NCBI RefSeq assembly: GCF_014333445.1
Contig: NZ_JACRYU010000016.1
Location: 124,001-188,000 of the forward strand
Direction of reading: 5' to 3'
DNA from: Terrisporobacter mayombei
GTDB taxonomy: Bacteria > Bacillota > Clostridia > Peptostreptococcales > Peptostreptococcaceae
DNA: 64,000 bases
Positions 63,669 through 64,000 of the stretch are shown piece by piece (position 1 is the stretch's first letter; each line of letters opens with the position of its first letter). The translations under genes and the position numbers were made by a program. The notes under the pieces are model-generated. The model searched no databases. It worked only from the letters and a program-made list of their open reading frames with translations, and was not told the origin of the DNA.

Positions 63669-64000
63669 ATGAACAGATCTACAAATACTGGAGACAGCAT
63701 ATTAGATAGTTTTAAAAGGGTATTAGTAAGATTTAAAGATGCTAAGTTTGGATTTGGTCTGATTAAGAATTTACCTAAGTTAGCAGATTATTTTAGTGAT
63801 AGGAATGTTTCAATATTTGGAAAAGCTAAGATATTCTTTTCTTTTGTAGTAGCATTAATATATTTTGTATTTGCTATTGATATAATTCCAGAAATATTAT
63901 TTGGACCAATAGGATTTTTTGATGATGCATTTATGTTAATTTGGGCAATTGGAATTATAAATGAAGAGCTAGATAAATATAAAGGACCACAAGATTCTGG
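63669..64000 (+). CDS. DUF1232 (YkvA-like) membrane protein, 3' end outside window
   Basis: Starts at ATG 63669 with AAGGAG 8-13 bases upstream; ATGs at 63662 and 63665 lead to early stops in another frame. 110 codons are visible and the frame is open at the window end. After a basic N-terminus (FKRVLVRFKDAKFGFGLIKN) come two hydrophobic segments separated by IDIIPEILFGPIGFFDDAFML, the DUF1232 signature with its conserved DxIPE and FDD parts. Function unknown; proteins of this family are small membrane proteins. The end of the protein and any downstream gene lie outside the window. Confidence 0.85.
   Translation, partial: MNRSTNTGDSILDSFKRVLVRFKDAKFGFGLIKNLPKLADYFSDRNVSIFGKAKIFFSFVVALIYFVFAIDIIPEILFGPIGFFDDAFMLIWAIGIINEELDKYKGPQDS

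Overview
The window is a 64 kb piece of a very AT-rich Firmicutes chromosome. Leaderless signals are rare, Shine-Dalgarno sequences are strong (GGAGG types), GTG and TTG starts are common, and almost every gene end carries a hairpin terminator. The gene set points to an anaerobic, spore-forming member of the Peptostreptococcaceae, close to Clostridioides difficile and the Paraclostridium/Romboutsia/Terrisporobacter group. The evidence is a CamA-type orphan adenine methyltransferase, a class B sortase with the C. difficile layout, reverse rubrerythrin, pyruvate phosphate dikinase with its regulatory protein, and many peptidases. The genus is an inference. There are no rRNA or tRNA genes, CRISPR arrays, insertion sequences or prophage in the window.

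Layout. 0-6 kb: 3' part of glyS, then ccpN, the PPDK regulatory protein gene and ppdK, a gluconeogenic/pyruvate control module. 6-12 kb: peptide use, with two M24 proline peptidases, a POT peptide transporter and peptidase T. 12-16.5 kb: topoisomerase III, dUTPase, and a secreted three-SH3b NlpC/P60 cell-wall hydrolase. 16.7-22.3 kb: CamA-like methyltransferase, a small unknown protein, a patatin-like lipase, then ptsH and ptsI. 22.3-27.8 kb: assorted single genes (LacX-like epimerase, small sulfite/nitrite reductase-like protein, sortase B, CPBP protease, HAD phosphatase, cytidylate-kinase-like protein, Cys-rich unknown). 27.9-33.3 kb: a probable copper module (HMA-DsbD2 membrane protein, divergent two-component system, CopA). 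33.4-34.8 kb: VOC protein, DUF1540 protein and reverse rubrerythrin. 34.8-36.7 kb: a patch of decay with a DUF4269-like relic and an SPFH-like relic around a signal peptidase I gene. 36.7-48.2 kb: two MATE exporters, a 42-residue membrane peptide, a SWIM/SNF2 helicase, DUF4397 protein, acyl-ACP thioesterase, DegV protein, and a divergent large HTH protein/MFS pair. 48.2-52.4 kb: a LacI regulator, a galK relic, galM and a PfkB kinase. 52.5-60.4 kb: RpfG-like HD-GYP protein, SdpI-like membrane protein, lipoprotein, HD hydrolase, and an MMPL transporter with a secreted repeat protein. 60.4-64 kb: TetR regulator with a clear twin operator, ferritin, B3/B4-domain protein, pentapeptide-repeat protein, and a DUF1232 gene cut by the window end.

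How the genes work together. The first 12 kb fits an organism living on peptides and amino acids: peptides are imported (POT), cut (PepT, PepQ, PepP), and carbon flow around pyruvate/PEP is set by PPDK, its regulator and CcpN. CamA may add an epigenetic layer. The TetR-MMPL-repeat-protein set and the copper set are self-contained envelope/stress modules. The galactose locus and the 35-36.6 kb patch show recent gene loss.

The most notable items are the CamA homologue, the twin-operator promoter at 60.4 kb, an apparent hairpin-bridged ribosome binding site at 15.4 kb, the galK relic, and several small or leader open frames that length-filtered annotation would miss.
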